Of a stretch of DNA of 12,044 bases, positions 1-7,227 are shown piece after piece. Position 1 is the first letter of the stretch. Each line of letters opens with the position of its first letter. This DNA is from Colimorpha sp045598945 (GTDB lineage Bacteria > Bacteroidota > Bacteroidia > Bacteroidales > P3): assembly GCA_045598945.1 (NCBI GenBank), contig JAZRVD010000264.1, positions 1 to 12,044 on the forward strand. The letters run 5' to 3'. The translations under genes and the position numbers were made by a program. The notes under the pieces are model-generated. The model ran no database searches, was not told the DNA's origin, and saw nothing but the letters and a program-made list of their open reading frames with translations.

Positions 1-14
1 GATTATTTTTCGAT

Positions 15-60
15 TCCCCCAAAATAGGTAATTTAGGACAATTTGGGGGATTTTTTGTTT
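15..60 (+). terminator. Candidate intrinsic terminator of an off-window gene
   Basis: TCCCCCAAA (15-23) pairs with TTTGGGGGA (42-50), a 9-bp stem with an 18-base loop, followed by TTTTTTGTTT at 51-60. The T-tract lies on the plus-strand side, so it would end a rightward transcript entering from the left edge. The long loop lowers confidence. If the leftward promoter at 68-98 is used, the same hairpin would sit in the 5' leader of that transcript instead. Confidence 0.5.
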
Positions 61-67
61 TACAATG

Positions 68-98
68 CAAAGATACAACTTTTTTATAACATTGGCAA
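68..98 (-). promoter_or_regulatory. Leftward Bacteroidota-type promoter
   Basis: On the minus strand TATCTTTG (75 to 68) matches the Bacteroidota -7 consensus TAnnTTTG exactly, and TTG (98 to 96) sits 20 bases upstream, as expected for the -33 element. It would start a leftward transcript near position 61 for a gene beyond the left edge. It points away from floA, so it does not serve any gene in this window. Confidence 0.55.
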
Positions 99-197
99 TC
101 AGAAAATTAAAATAATTTTATTCAATTAGCGACATTCCCTATTTAGCGAGCAGTAATGATTTTGCGATTTGTCGGACAGTAATAATTTTGTGTTTAA

Positions 198-243
198 CCC
201 CCCAACGGGGCAACAGGTCTTCAGCCCAGGGCAACACCCTGGG
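198..243. repeat. REP-like GC-rich palindromic repeat unit
   Basis: Two short hairpins lie side by side in an otherwise A/T-rich spacer: CCCC-AAC-GGGG (200-210), then CCCAGGG-CAACA-CCCTGGG (225-243) with a 7-bp stem and 5-base loop. The spacer between them carries CAACAGGTCTTCAG. Local GC content is much higher than in the flanks. The layout resembles dispersed REP (repetitive extragenic palindromic) units moved by RAYT-type transposases, and I recall similar GC-rich units in other Bacteroidota intergenic regions. Only one copy is present here, so dispersal is inferred. Confidence 0.45.
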
Positions 244-314
244 GTATTATCGCCCGTCCCCTCTCGCACTGTAAGGGCAAAAGCACTATTCACATTTGTT
301 TTTTACACAATACA

Positions 315-356
315 AGTATAGCTTAATTTCTTACTATTAAGAAATTAAGCTATACT
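315..356. repeat. Perfect 19-bp inverted repeat with 4-base loop
   Basis: AGTATAGCTTAATTTCTTA (315-333) is the exact reverse complement of TAAGAAATTAAGCTATACT (338-356); the loop is CTAT. A further CACAA/TTGTG pairing can form outside a small internal loop. It lies 48 bases past the stop codon of floA and could cap or end the minus-strand operon transcript, though neither side has a run of T residues. A small palindromic mobile unit is the alternative. Confidence 0.75.
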
Positions 357-403
357 ATTTGTGGTTTATCGGATAGTGTTAATAGCTATATAAGGCTTTT
401 CAA

Positions 404-1378
404 CTATCTGTCTTTTTTCTCTACTTTCGTTGTTGGGTGGCTGATGCTTTCGCGCATGTCGGTGTCTGCCTGGATGTTCTTCATGCGGTAGTAGTCCATG
501 ATGCCTAAGTTGCCGTTGCGGAATGCTTCTGCCATAGCCAATGGCACTTCGGCTTCTGCTTCGATAACGCGTGCACGTGCTTCTTGTGCTTTGGCTTTCA
601 TCTCTTGCTCTGATGCTACTGCCATTGCTCTGCGCTCTTCTGCTTTGGCTTGGGCTATGTTCTTGTCTGCATTGGCTTGGTCCATCTGCAACTGAGCGCC
701 GATGTTCTTTCCAACATCGATGTCGGCGATGTCGATGGAGAGTATCTCAAAGGCTGTGCCACTATCCAAACCTTTGGTAAGCACCAGCTTGGATATGCTG
801 TCAGGATTTTCAAGCACCTGCTTGTGGGTCGATGCCGAGCCAATAGAGGTTACTATGCCTTCGCCTACGCGGGCAAGTATGGTCTCTTCGCCAGCACCGC
901 CAACGAGCTGTTTGATGTTGGTACGCACGGTAACGCGTGCTTTGGCTATCAGCTGGATGCCGTCTTTGGCAACAGCGGCTACCGGGGGAGTGTCGATGAC
1001 TTTGGGATTGACGGAGGTCTGTACGGCTTTCAGCACGTCGCGGCCAGCAAGGTCGATGGCGGTGGCTGTCTTGAAGTCAAGGTTGATGTTGGCTTTGTCG
1101 GCAGAGATGAGCGCGTTGACGACAGAGTTCACGCGTCCGCCGGCGAGATAGTGCGCCTCAAGCTCGTTTTGCGAGAGTTTCAGTCCTGCTTTGGTGGCGG
1201 AAATCATGTTGCTTACGATGACTGTAGGCGGTACCTTGCGGAAACGCATGAATACAAGTTGTACTAAGGAGATATGCGCTCCTGACACCAATGCCTGGAA
1301 CCACAGTCCGATAGGGAAAAGGTAAAGGAATAACACCAATAGAATGATGCATACAATTACTGTTACAGTTACTTCCAT
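404..1378 (-). CDS. floA: Flotillin-like protein FloA (SPFH family)
   Basis: The 324-residue product is a bacterial flotillin, a membrane-anchored scaffold thought to organise ordered membrane microdomains and help protein complexes assemble. A hydrophobic N-terminal hairpin (about residues 5-33) inserts in the cytoplasmic membrane. An SPFH region follows, with RFRKVPPTVIV (45-55) and NPKVIDTPPVAAVAKDGIQL (124-143). An Ala/Glu-rich helical stretch (about 232-282) is the likely oligomerising coiled coil. The ending IQADTDMRESI (302-312) is typical of FloA. Length matches the family. It follows the NfeD-like gene by 25 bases, the usual partner arrangement of flotillins and NfeD proteins. No Shine-Dalgarno is visible; the start is preceded by A/T-rich sequence. 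It is probably the last gene of the porU operon. Confidence 0.95.
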   Translation of the reverse strand: MEVTVTVIVCIILLVLFLYLFPIGLWFQALVSGAHISLVQLVFMRFRKVPPTVIVSNMISATKAGLKLSQNELEAHYLAGGRVNSVVNALISADKANINLDFKTATAIDLAGRDVLKAVQTSVNPKVIDTPPVAAVAKDGIQLIAKARVTVRTNIKQLVGGAGEETILARVGEGIVTSIGSASTHKQVLENPDSISKLVLTKGLDSGTAFEILSIDIADIDVGKNIGAQLQMDQANADKNIAQAKAEERRAMAVASEQEMKAKAQEARARVIEAEAEVPLAMAEAFRNGNLGIMDYYRMKNIQADTDMRESISHPTTKVEKKDR

Positions 1379-1403
1379 TTTTGTAATTTTTTGTTGGTTA
1401 GTA

Positions 1404-1871
1404 TTATTGCTCTATTTCTTTAACATCAATACGATAGCCTTCTATGGCTACTATCTCTATATCTTTGTTGGGGTCGATAAAATTGTTGATGGCATGCACT
1501 TCGTACAGCTCACCGTTAAACGACGCTTTGCCAGTTGGTACAAGACGCGCTATAGTCTTTCCTTGCATGCCTATGGACAGCTGTTGTTCGTTGATTTGGT
1601 TCACCTTGCTGTCTGACTCCTCATGTAGACTGAATTTCTTCCATGTCTTTGTCTTTAGCATGATGCAGAGCAAAATCACACACAACACTATGGACCCTAT
1701 TAGCACTATGTTGCCCGCCGTCGTCCCGTAGAGTCCGTATGTTTGAAACACGCCAAAGCCTAACAGCAGTGCTCCGAATATGCCGGCTATGCCTCCTGGC
1801 AGTGCTACCATTTCGAGCGTCAGCAATATCAGTCCTATTGCAATGGTGATGATTAGCATGGTTAGTGACAT
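1404..1871 (-). CDS. NfeD-like membrane protein (short form)
   Basis: The 155-residue product has three hydrophobic segments (about 3-23, 26-46, 52-72) and a C-terminal soluble OB-fold domain (about 98-153). The sequence GMQGKTIARLVPTGKA (101-116) followed by a NGELYEV turn and a GYRIDV end is characteristic of NfeD. It lacks the ClpP-like protease domain of long NfeD proteins, so it is the short type. Such proteins are commonly encoded next to flotillins and are thought to bind them in the membrane; here floA is directly downstream. The start at 1871 is supported by an unusually strong Shine-Dalgarno sequence. The molecular activity is not established from sequence. Confidence 0.88.
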   Translation of the reverse strand: MSLTMLIITIAIGLILLTLEMVALPGGIAGIFGALLLGFGVFQTYGLYGTTAGNIVLIGSIVLCVILLCIMLKTKTWKKFSLHEESDSKVNQINEQQLSIGMQGKTIARLVPTGKASFNGELYEVHAINNFIDPNKDIEIVAIEGYRIDVKEIEQ

Positions 1872-1876
1872 TGTGT

Positions 1877-1884
1877 CCTCCTTT
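1877..1884 (-). promoter_or_regulatory. Strong Shine-Dalgarno site for the NfeD-like gene
   Basis: On the minus strand AAAGGAGG lies 5 bases before the ATG at 1871. The other starts in the window lack a comparable site, as is usual for Bacteroidota. It fixes the start of the NfeD-like gene and may raise its translation relative to its operon neighbours. Confidence 0.7.
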
Positions 1885-1913
1885 GTTGGTTGATAATTGT
1901 TTTTTATGTTGAT

Positions 1914-2195
1914 TTATTTTACTATTTCGCTGCTAAGCTGTTTCTGTATCAAGGCGGTGTGCATGGGTAGCAGTGTCTCGTAGCTGCCCGTTTTCACCAC
2001 GCATTTGCCGTTGCAGTGTATCAATATGGCGCACTGCTCGGCTTGGTCTGTTGTATGACGGCATATCCTCACCAGTGCGTTTATCACATAGTCGAATGTG
2101 TGTACATCGTCGTTGTGCAATACCAAGCGGCACCCTTCGTCTTCCAGTACGCAGGTCTCCGATTGTGTCTCTTCTTGTCTTTTGTATTCTTCCAT
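1914..2195 (-). CDS. clpS: ATP-dependent Clp protease adaptor ClpS
   Basis: The 93-residue product is the ClpS adaptor, which binds proteins with destabilising N-terminal residues and hands them to the ClpA unfoldase for degradation by ClpP in the cytoplasm. The core begins CRLVLHNDDVHTFDYVI (22-38). Asn28, Asp29 and His60 fit the residues that line the N-degron pocket. The region after CNGKCVV matches the second half of the fold. An in-frame start 24 codons earlier at 2267 would overlap ispF by about 59 bases and adds a basic sequence unlike ClpS. The ATG at 2195 leaves a 13-base gap and gives the normal family length, so it was chosen. It sits between ispF and the NfeD-like gene in the same orientation. 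Confidence 0.88.
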   Translation of the reverse strand: MEEYKRQEETQSETCVLEDEGCRLVLHNDDVHTFDYVINALVRICRHTTDQAEQCAILIHCNGKCVVKTGSYETLLPMHTALIQKQLSSEIVK

Positions 2196-2208
2196 GGATA
2201 GCCTTGTG

Positions 2209-2682
2209 TTAGTTTTTCTCAATAAGTGCAACGGCCTGTGCCGATATTCCCTCTTCTCGCCCTTCAAAGCCCAGATGTTCTGTCGTTGTTGCTTTTACTG
2301 ACACTTGGTCAATGTCTATTTGCATGGTGTCGGCAAGCGTCTGCCTCATTGTCATTATGTGAGGCATCAGCTTGGGATGTTGGGCTGCCACTATGCTGTC
2401 GACGTTTTCTATACGGTAGCCATGAGTGGACAATAGCTCGCATACATGGCGGAGCAGCTTCTTGCTGTCTATGCCTTTGTAGCGTATATCGCTGTCGGGG
2501 AAATGCTGCCCTATGTCGCCCATGGCTGCAGCACCTAACAGTGCATCACATATTGCGTGTATCAATACGTCGGCGTCGCTGTGTCCTACCAGCCCCTTGC
2601 TGTGCGCTATCTGTATGCCTCCAAGCCATAGCGGAATCCCTTCGCGTAGCTGGTGTACGTCATAGCCTAATCCTACTCTCAT
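2209..2682 (-). CDS. ispF: 2-C-methyl-D-erythritol 2,4-cyclodiphosphate synthase IspF
   Basis: The enzyme converts CDP-methylerythritol 2-phosphate to methylerythritol cyclodiphosphate and CMP in the non-mevalonate (MEP) isoprenoid pathway, acting as a cytoplasmic homotrimer. At 157 residues it has the family length. GYDVHQL (6-12) supplies metal ligands Asp8 and His10, and His42 in the GHSDADVLIH segment (33-42) is the third. The motifs MGDIGQHFPD (54-63), KATTTEH (130-136) and LGFEGREEGISAQAVAL (137-153) are all intact, so it should be active. It lies 9 bases after porV, which ties isoprenoid supply (including undecaprenyl carrier lipid) to the T9SS sortase genes. I recall a similar porU-porV-ispF order in Porphyromonas, which would make this a conserved neighbourhood. 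Confidence 0.97.
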   Translation of the reverse strand: MRVGLGYDVHQLREGIPLWLGGIQIAHSKGLVGHSDADVLIHAICDALLGAAAMGDIGQHFPDSDIRYKGIDSKKLLRHVCELLSTHGYRIENVDSIVAAQHPKLMPHIMTMRQTLADTMQIDIDQVSVKATTTEHLGFEGREEGISAQAVALIEKN

Positions 2683-2691
2683 GATGCTTTT

Positions 2692-3873
2692 TTATTCGTT
2701 GTCTTTGCCAAAGTCAATGGTGAGGGATATGCGTATGGTGTTGGATAGTGGGTTGGTGCTGAATTTGCTGACAGGCACAAGGTAGGAGAGGTCGAAGGTG
2801 AAGGCACTGTAGCGTATGCCGGCACCTACGGTGAAGTATTTTCTGCCACCTTTGTTGTTGTTCTCGTAGAAATAGCCAAGACGTCCGGCAAAGGTCTTGT
2901 TGTACCAATATTCCACACCCGCCGATATCTGCAACTCTTGCAACTTTTCGCTAAATCCGCCGGGCGCGTCGTAGAGCGATTCAATGGCTCCTTGTATCGA
3001 CCCTTTCTGGGTGTATTCTATGTAGCGTTTGGTGTAGTCATAGTCGCTTTCATCGTCCTCTTGTACAGGTGGGGTGGCGACAAGCAGCTTGTTGATGTCG
3101 AGCATCACGTTGAACTGGTTGTATTCGTCTATGTCTTTTGTATATCTGCCGCCGATACGCAGGTTGGCAGGCAGAAACTCTTTCTTGGTGTCGTCGTCGG
3201 AATACGACAGCTTGGCACCCAGGTTGCTTGCCATCAAGCCTAATGCCACCTCTTGTCCTTTCTCCAAGGGCTGCTCAAAATATAGTCCGATGTCTGCCGC
3301 AAGGCTGTTGGCGGCTTTGGTGGTCTGGTTCTGAACGTCTTGGCCATTGGTGAGGTCGGAGTGGTTGAGTCGTCCGGTAGCGCCAATGGAGAGGTTGTCG
3401 CTGATGCGCATGGCGTAGGTGAGGTCGACGGCGAACTCGTTGGGGTGCATGTCGCCGAGGCTGTTGCCAAACTCGTCGGTGCTTTGTATCTCGCCCAATG
3501 AGAAATAGGTAAGGGAGGCTGCCAACGTCCCTCGTTTGTTGAGTTTGTAGTAGCCTCCCAGATAGAGTAGGTTCATATCGCTGATGCCGAGGTTGCGCAG
3601 CCACGGCGTGTAGGTAGTGCTTATGCCTACGTTTTTGTCGATAAATGCAAACTTTGCATTATTCCAGTGTGCGGAATATGCGTCGGCTTTGGTGGCGGCG
3701 CCTACGTCGCCCATACCGCCAGCGCGTGCGTCAGGGGCTATGAGCAGGATGGGCATGCCGGTGGATATGTAATTCTTTTGCTGACCGGTCTCGTTGGTCT
3801 GTGCTTTGATGGGTGCAAATCCGCTTATGGCGGCTATCAGCAGTGCTGAGGCTATAATCTTTGTGTGTTTCAT
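2692..3873 (-). CDS. porV: T9SS outer-membrane protein PorV (LptO)
   Basis: The 393-residue product is an outer-membrane beta-barrel that shuttles secreted T9SS cargo from the translocon to the PorU sortase complex. A signal peptide (about residues 1-24, ending IKA before Q) leads to the mature protein. The N-terminal segment with MPILLIAPDARAGGMGDVG (about 40-58) and the following SAHWNNAKFAF is the PorV signature. The remainder has the alternating aromatic pattern of barrel strands, with GRLGYFYENNNKGGRKYFTVGAGIRY-type repeats near the C-terminus and a final strand ISLTIDFGKDNE. It is 30 bases downstream of porU and almost certainly cotranscribed with it, matching their joint function in the attachment complex. 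Confidence 0.95.
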   Translation of the reverse strand: MKHTKIIASALLIAAISGFAPIKAQTNETGQQKNYISTGMPILLIAPDARAGGMGDVGAATKADAYSAHWNNAKFAFIDKNVGISTTYTPWLRNLGISDMNLLYLGGYYKLNKRGTLAASLTYFSLGEIQSTDEFGNSLGDMHPNEFAVDLTYAMRISDNLSIGATGRLNHSDLTNGQDVQNQTTKAANSLAADIGLYFEQPLEKGQEVALGLMASNLGAKLSYSDDDTKKEFLPANLRIGGRYTKDIDEYNQFNVMLDINKLLVATPPVQEDDESDYDYTKRYIEYTQKGSIQGAIESLYDAPGGFSEKLQELQISAGVEYWYNKTFAGRLGYFYENNNKGGRKYFTVGAGIRYSAFTFDLSYLVPVSKFSTNPLSNTIRISLTIDFGKDNE

Positions 3874-3903
3874 CGTAGCATTAAAAACGTATTTTGTTGT
3901 ATA

Positions 3904-6900
3904 TTATTGTATCTTTATAATTTTTGTAGCAAAGGTCTGTTGCTCGCCGCTGTTTGTTGTTACAGTTAGCCGTGATATATATATGCCTTTGCCTTGCTGT
4001 ACGCCTGCGTCGTTGCTGAAATCCCATCGTATGGGACCTATCACATAGCCTTCTGGCGAGATGCTTGGGTGCAGCGTCCTTATCTTCTTGCCGTAGGTGT
4101 TGTATATCTCTATGGTCGCCGCCGTAACGCTTTTGTTATGTTCGGCTCGCAGTGTTACGGCCTCTGTCGTTGGGTTGGGGTAGGCTGTGTAGTTGCTTAC
4201 AGTCTCCTCTTCTCCGTTTGCTACATCAAATTGTATGGTGGCGCTACCCGAATAGTTGTAGATGTTCCATGCTTTCAGAGTGAGTGTGTGCCTGCCGTTG
4301 CTCAGGTTGCTGAGCTGGTAGCGTATTGTCCCGCATCGGCTGTTGTCGGCAGATGGCTCGTAAAGGTCGTTGAGGACTACGAGGCTGTTGGCGTTGTTGT
4401 CGAGTATGGCCGTGATGTCGTGCCCCAGTCCGCTGCCTATGGAGTTGATGCCCACGCTGTCGCTAAGGTAGGCTATAAGTATGGGATTTTCATCGGTTGT
4501 GCCACCGTTGCGGAACGTGCTGTCGTTGATGTACAGCTGTATGTGCGGGTGAAACTCTGCTATTGCAGCTGTAGTGTCAAATCCGCCGAAGTACACGTTG
4601 GTGTAGCTGCCTATTGCGTCTTCGCCATTCTCGTTGCTGGCGTAGTGGCTCAGCTTACCTTGTCCGTAGGTGTAGGCCACGTCGCGTGGCACCACGAAAC
4701 TGTAGGTGAATTTTCCGTCAGATACCGTCGTACTGCCTTTGTAGAGTATATTTTTTTGCTGTCTGAATTTTACGCTGGCGTCTTCGTTGTCGTTGGAGAG
4801 GGTCTGCGATGTGGTCTCGCGGTCGAAGACTGTCGCGTATAGCTTGCCGTCAAAAGGCTGTGGCACCCCATTGTGCCTTATCTCGCCTGTGATGGTAACG
4901 GTGGATAATGCTGTGGCGCTGTCGGCCATGTCCTCTTGTACCTTTTTCTCGTTTACGCTGGTAACCACGATCTCTTGCTGGGGAATGGACAGGGGGAGGG
5001 CTGGGTCGCCAAGTAGTGTGATGCTATGAGATACCTTTGTCCTGTTCTTGGCCGCTGTAAGTGCGTCGCCTGCCCTGGTGCCTTGCGTCAAGAGCTTGAC
5101 ACACAGGTCGGTGTTGAAGCGCTCTATGTGGTTGATAGGCCGTGAGGCGGATATCACGCCTATGGCTCCTCCGTCGGCGTGCAGAAACAACTCGGCGCCG
5201 CTGACCCCTTTGGGCTTGTCGTATTTGCCAAAGGTGCATGTACTTGTTACCACAAAGGCGGGTCTGCCGATATTGGCGTATCCGCTGATGTCGGTAGACG
5301 AGATGTAACGCTCTGTGCCTATATACTGCATCGAGCCGTGTCCTATGTAGTTCAGCAGCAGGCAACCGTAGTCCATCCTCTTTTTCAGTGCGTTGTTGGC
5401 GTCGGGGTAGTACGACCCTATGGCGCCTGTCTGCTCTACGTATGCGTCGGCGTATATCCTGTCTATTGTATATATGTTGCTTAGTGCTTTGATGTTGTTG
5501 GCGAGATCTTCGGCCGAGTGGGTGAAGAGAGTGTCGCTTTTCGACGAGGGGTCGGCGTCGTCGGCGAGCAGTGCCACATAGCTGCGCCAGTCGCCTCGGC
5601 TGTCGGCATCTTGAAGGTCTTTTTTGTTTAGGTAGTCTTTTATTTTTGACACAAGATGACGCGCCTCCTCGATGTTGCGTGCGGGAATACGCCCTATGCT
5701 TATGTCTAAGTCGTCCCCACTGTTCGTGCCGTTTTCATTCATGTCGAGGTATCCCATCATGTCGTCGCAGCCGTAAGAACCGCTTTCGGTAAATGAGTCT
5801 TCCGATTCGTAGGTTACTATCGTCGTCTCGCTGTTGCCCTCTATGTCTCTGTTGTCGTAGCTTCCTTTGCCAAAGAGGGTCAGGTATTTCACGCCATCGC
5901 GTTGGTGCAGCATGCGCAGAAACAGGCGTATGGCCATGGGGTCTTGTCTCCCCGATGAAAATTCGTTGTATATCTCTTGTGGCGTTACTGTGGCTGTCGT
6001 CATGTTGTCATAGATGGCATGCATCCCGGCAAGCTCTTCTGCCTCAGCCCTATAGTTGGGGTGGGCAACTACAACATAGTCTACGCCTTGTAGCTTGTGC
6101 AGGTCTTGACATTCTTGCGATTCTATCTTTTCGATGGTGTTGAAGGTGTTGTCGAATACAGCTATCTTGTGGTTGCCGTTGCCGTGCAGGGAGAATGTCT
6201 TTTTGTCACCCTCGTTGTTCCCTGCTATGATGCTTACGCCGTAAATGTCGCTAATATCCCATATTGTTGGAGCGCCATTGTAGGCAAGCTCGTATATGCT
6301 GCCATTCTCTGCTGGGTCGAGACGGTATATCCTCTGTCCGCCACTGTAGCTCAGCGCGGCACTGTGGGTTATCTCTACAAAGTCGAGGTAGCCGTTGGCG
6401 TGGCTGTTGCTCGGCAGGTATTTTATTTGTACATCAACATTTTTGCTTCCATTGCTGACAAACTTGCTGCTATATATGTAGTGTCCGGTCGAGCCTGTAA
6501 AATACTGTTGCACTTCGTTGCCGTTGATGGCGATGCTCATTCTGGCACTGGCGTCTTCCATGTTGGCAAAGCCGTAGCGGACGTACATTGGTGTGTTTTT
6601 GGGCGCACCGTCGGTATTTATTGTTATCGTCCTGGTGTTGACAGATGCGTTAAACTGCTCGCCTACATATTTTCTTCCACTCTCGTATGGATTAACAAGG
6701 TCGTTCTCGTGGTAGGCCACCGCAGTGTATGTCGTTATTCGTCCGCCGGCGCCTACCTCTGATGAGGTGCTGATACGATATGGGGTCTTGTCGTCGATGC
6801 GCAGGTAGCAGTATTGACGGCTGCTGTAGGCGTTGCGTATATGCATGTATCGCGATGTGGAGGCTTGATATTTCCATGTGTCGGCACCCTCGCTGTAAAA

Positions 6901-7227
6901 GAGTATGTAGTCGCTGCCGTCGAAGAGCCCGTTGCCGTTGGCGTCGTTTGCATAAACAGGGTAGGGCTTGAGGTCGTTCTCGTCGTTGGCGCCGTTGGTC
7001 TCGCTCAGCATTCCACCGTGCAGACCGTATATGTTGATTGCGTCGATACGAGGCGCCGATGCTGTCGGTAGCTCTTTGGCTGTGAGCTTGTAGATGCCCT
7101 CGTCGGCTATCGTCAGCTTGTACCATTTACCGCTGCTCAATACAGAGTGCTCTGCAAATTGCTGCCCTTTTACATTTATTGAAATAACAAGTGTTACTAT
7201 TACGGATAGTATATGCGTATATCTCAT
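3904..7227 (-). CDS. porU: T9SS sortase PorU (C25 gingipain-like peptidase)
   Basis: PorU sits on the cell surface with PorV, removes the C-terminal domain of T9SS cargo and links the new end to anionic lipopolysaccharide. The 1107-residue product has a signal peptide (about 1-21, VKG before QQ) and an N-terminal beta region to about 370. A C25 peptidase-like domain spans about 380-748, with its catalytic pair visible as His630 in YIGHGS and Cys664 in TSTCTFG, and ending at LLGDPALPL (738-746). Ig-like beta domains follow (about 755-1000). The C-terminus (1012-1107), starting NYTAYPNPTTEAVTL and ending KIIKIQ, resembles a type-A T9SS sorting domain; PorU itself is known to keep its own. It is the first gene of the minus-strand run and is transcribed divergently from the PorP-like gene. 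No clear -7 element was found upstream. Confidence 0.96.
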   Translation of the reverse strand: MRYTHILSVIVTLVISINVKGQQFAEHSVLSSGKWYKLTIADEGIYKLTAKELPTASAPRIDAINIYGLHGGMLSETNGANDENDLKPYPVYANDANGNGLFDGSDYILFYSEGADTWKYQASTSRYMHIRNAYSSRQYCYLRIDDKTPYRISTSSEVGAGGRITTYTAVAYHENDLVNPYESGRKYVGEQFNASVNTRTITINTDGAPKNTPMYVRYGFANMEDASARMSIAINGNEVQQYFTGSTGHYIYSSKFVSNGSKNVDVQIKYLPSNSHANGYLDFVEITHSAALSYSGGQRIYRLDPAENGSIYELAYNGAPTIWDISDIYGVSIIAGNNEGDKKTFSLHGNGNHKIAVFDNTFNTIEKIESQECQDLHKLQGVDYVVVAHPNYRAEAEELAGMHAIYDNMTTATVTPQEIYNEFSSGRQDPMAIRLFLRMLHQRDGVKYLTLFGKGSYDNRDIEGNSETTIVTYESEDSFTESGSYGCDDMMGYLDMNENGTNSGDDLDISIGRIPARNIEEARHLVSKIKDYLNKKDLQDADSRGDWRSYVALLADDADPSSKSDTLFTHSAEDLANNIKALSNIYTIDRIYADAYVEQTGAIGSYYPDANNALKKRMDYGCLLLNYIGHGSMQYIGTERYISSTDISGYANIGRPAFVVTSTCTFGKYDKPKGVSGAELFLHADGGAIGVISASRPINHIERFNTDLCVKLLTQGTRAGDALTAAKNRTKVSHSITLLGDPALPLSIPQQEIVVTSVNEKKVQEDMADSATALSTVTITGEIRHNGVPQPFDGKLYATVFDRETTSQTLSNDNEDASVKFRQQKNILYKGSTTVSDGKFTYSFVVPRDVAYTYGQGKLSHYASNENGEDAIGSYTNVYFGGFDTTAAIAEFHPHIQLYINDSTFRNGGTTDENPILIAYLSDSVGINSIGSGLGHDITAILDNNANSLVVLNDLYEPSADNSRCGTIRYQLSNLSNGRHTLTLKAWNIYNYSGSATIQFDVANGEEETVSNYTAYPNPTTEAVTLRAEHNKSVTAATIEIYNTYGKKIRTLHPSISPEGYVIGPIRWDFSNDAGVQQGKGIYISRLTVTTNSGEQQTFATKIIKIQ

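Larger units (their letters stand above)
1..403. other. Non-coding left end with repeats and a promoter
   Basis: No convincing protein gene is seen here. The stretch is A/T-rich except for a GC-rich block near 198-278. It contains a hairpin followed by T residues (15-60), a leftward promoter (68-98), an imperfect direct repeat with a period of 26 bases starting at 151 and 177, a REP-like palindromic unit (198-243) and a perfect inverted repeat (315-356). The gene to the left is outside the window. floA ends at 404, so this is the space beyond the 3' end of the minus-strand operon. Confidence 0.6.

Noticed and set aside
198..278. CRISPR repeat or IS end
   Set aside because: There is no regular repeat-spacer array, no transposase frame and no paired terminal inverted repeats flanking this block.
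650..1267. Open frame of 205 codons antisense to floA
   Set aside because: The sense frame is a full-length FloA with clear SPFH motifs; the antisense product is Gly/Val-rich without recognisable features.
2196..2267. Longer N-terminus for ClpS
   Set aside because: It would overlap the end of ispF, adds a basic segment unlike ClpS, and the ATG at 2195 gives normal length and spacing.
3994..4842. Long open frame of 282 codons antisense to porU
   Set aside because: It lies wholly inside porU, has Val/Tyr/Cys-rich low-information sequence, no recognisable motif, and is explained by codon bias of the sense gene.
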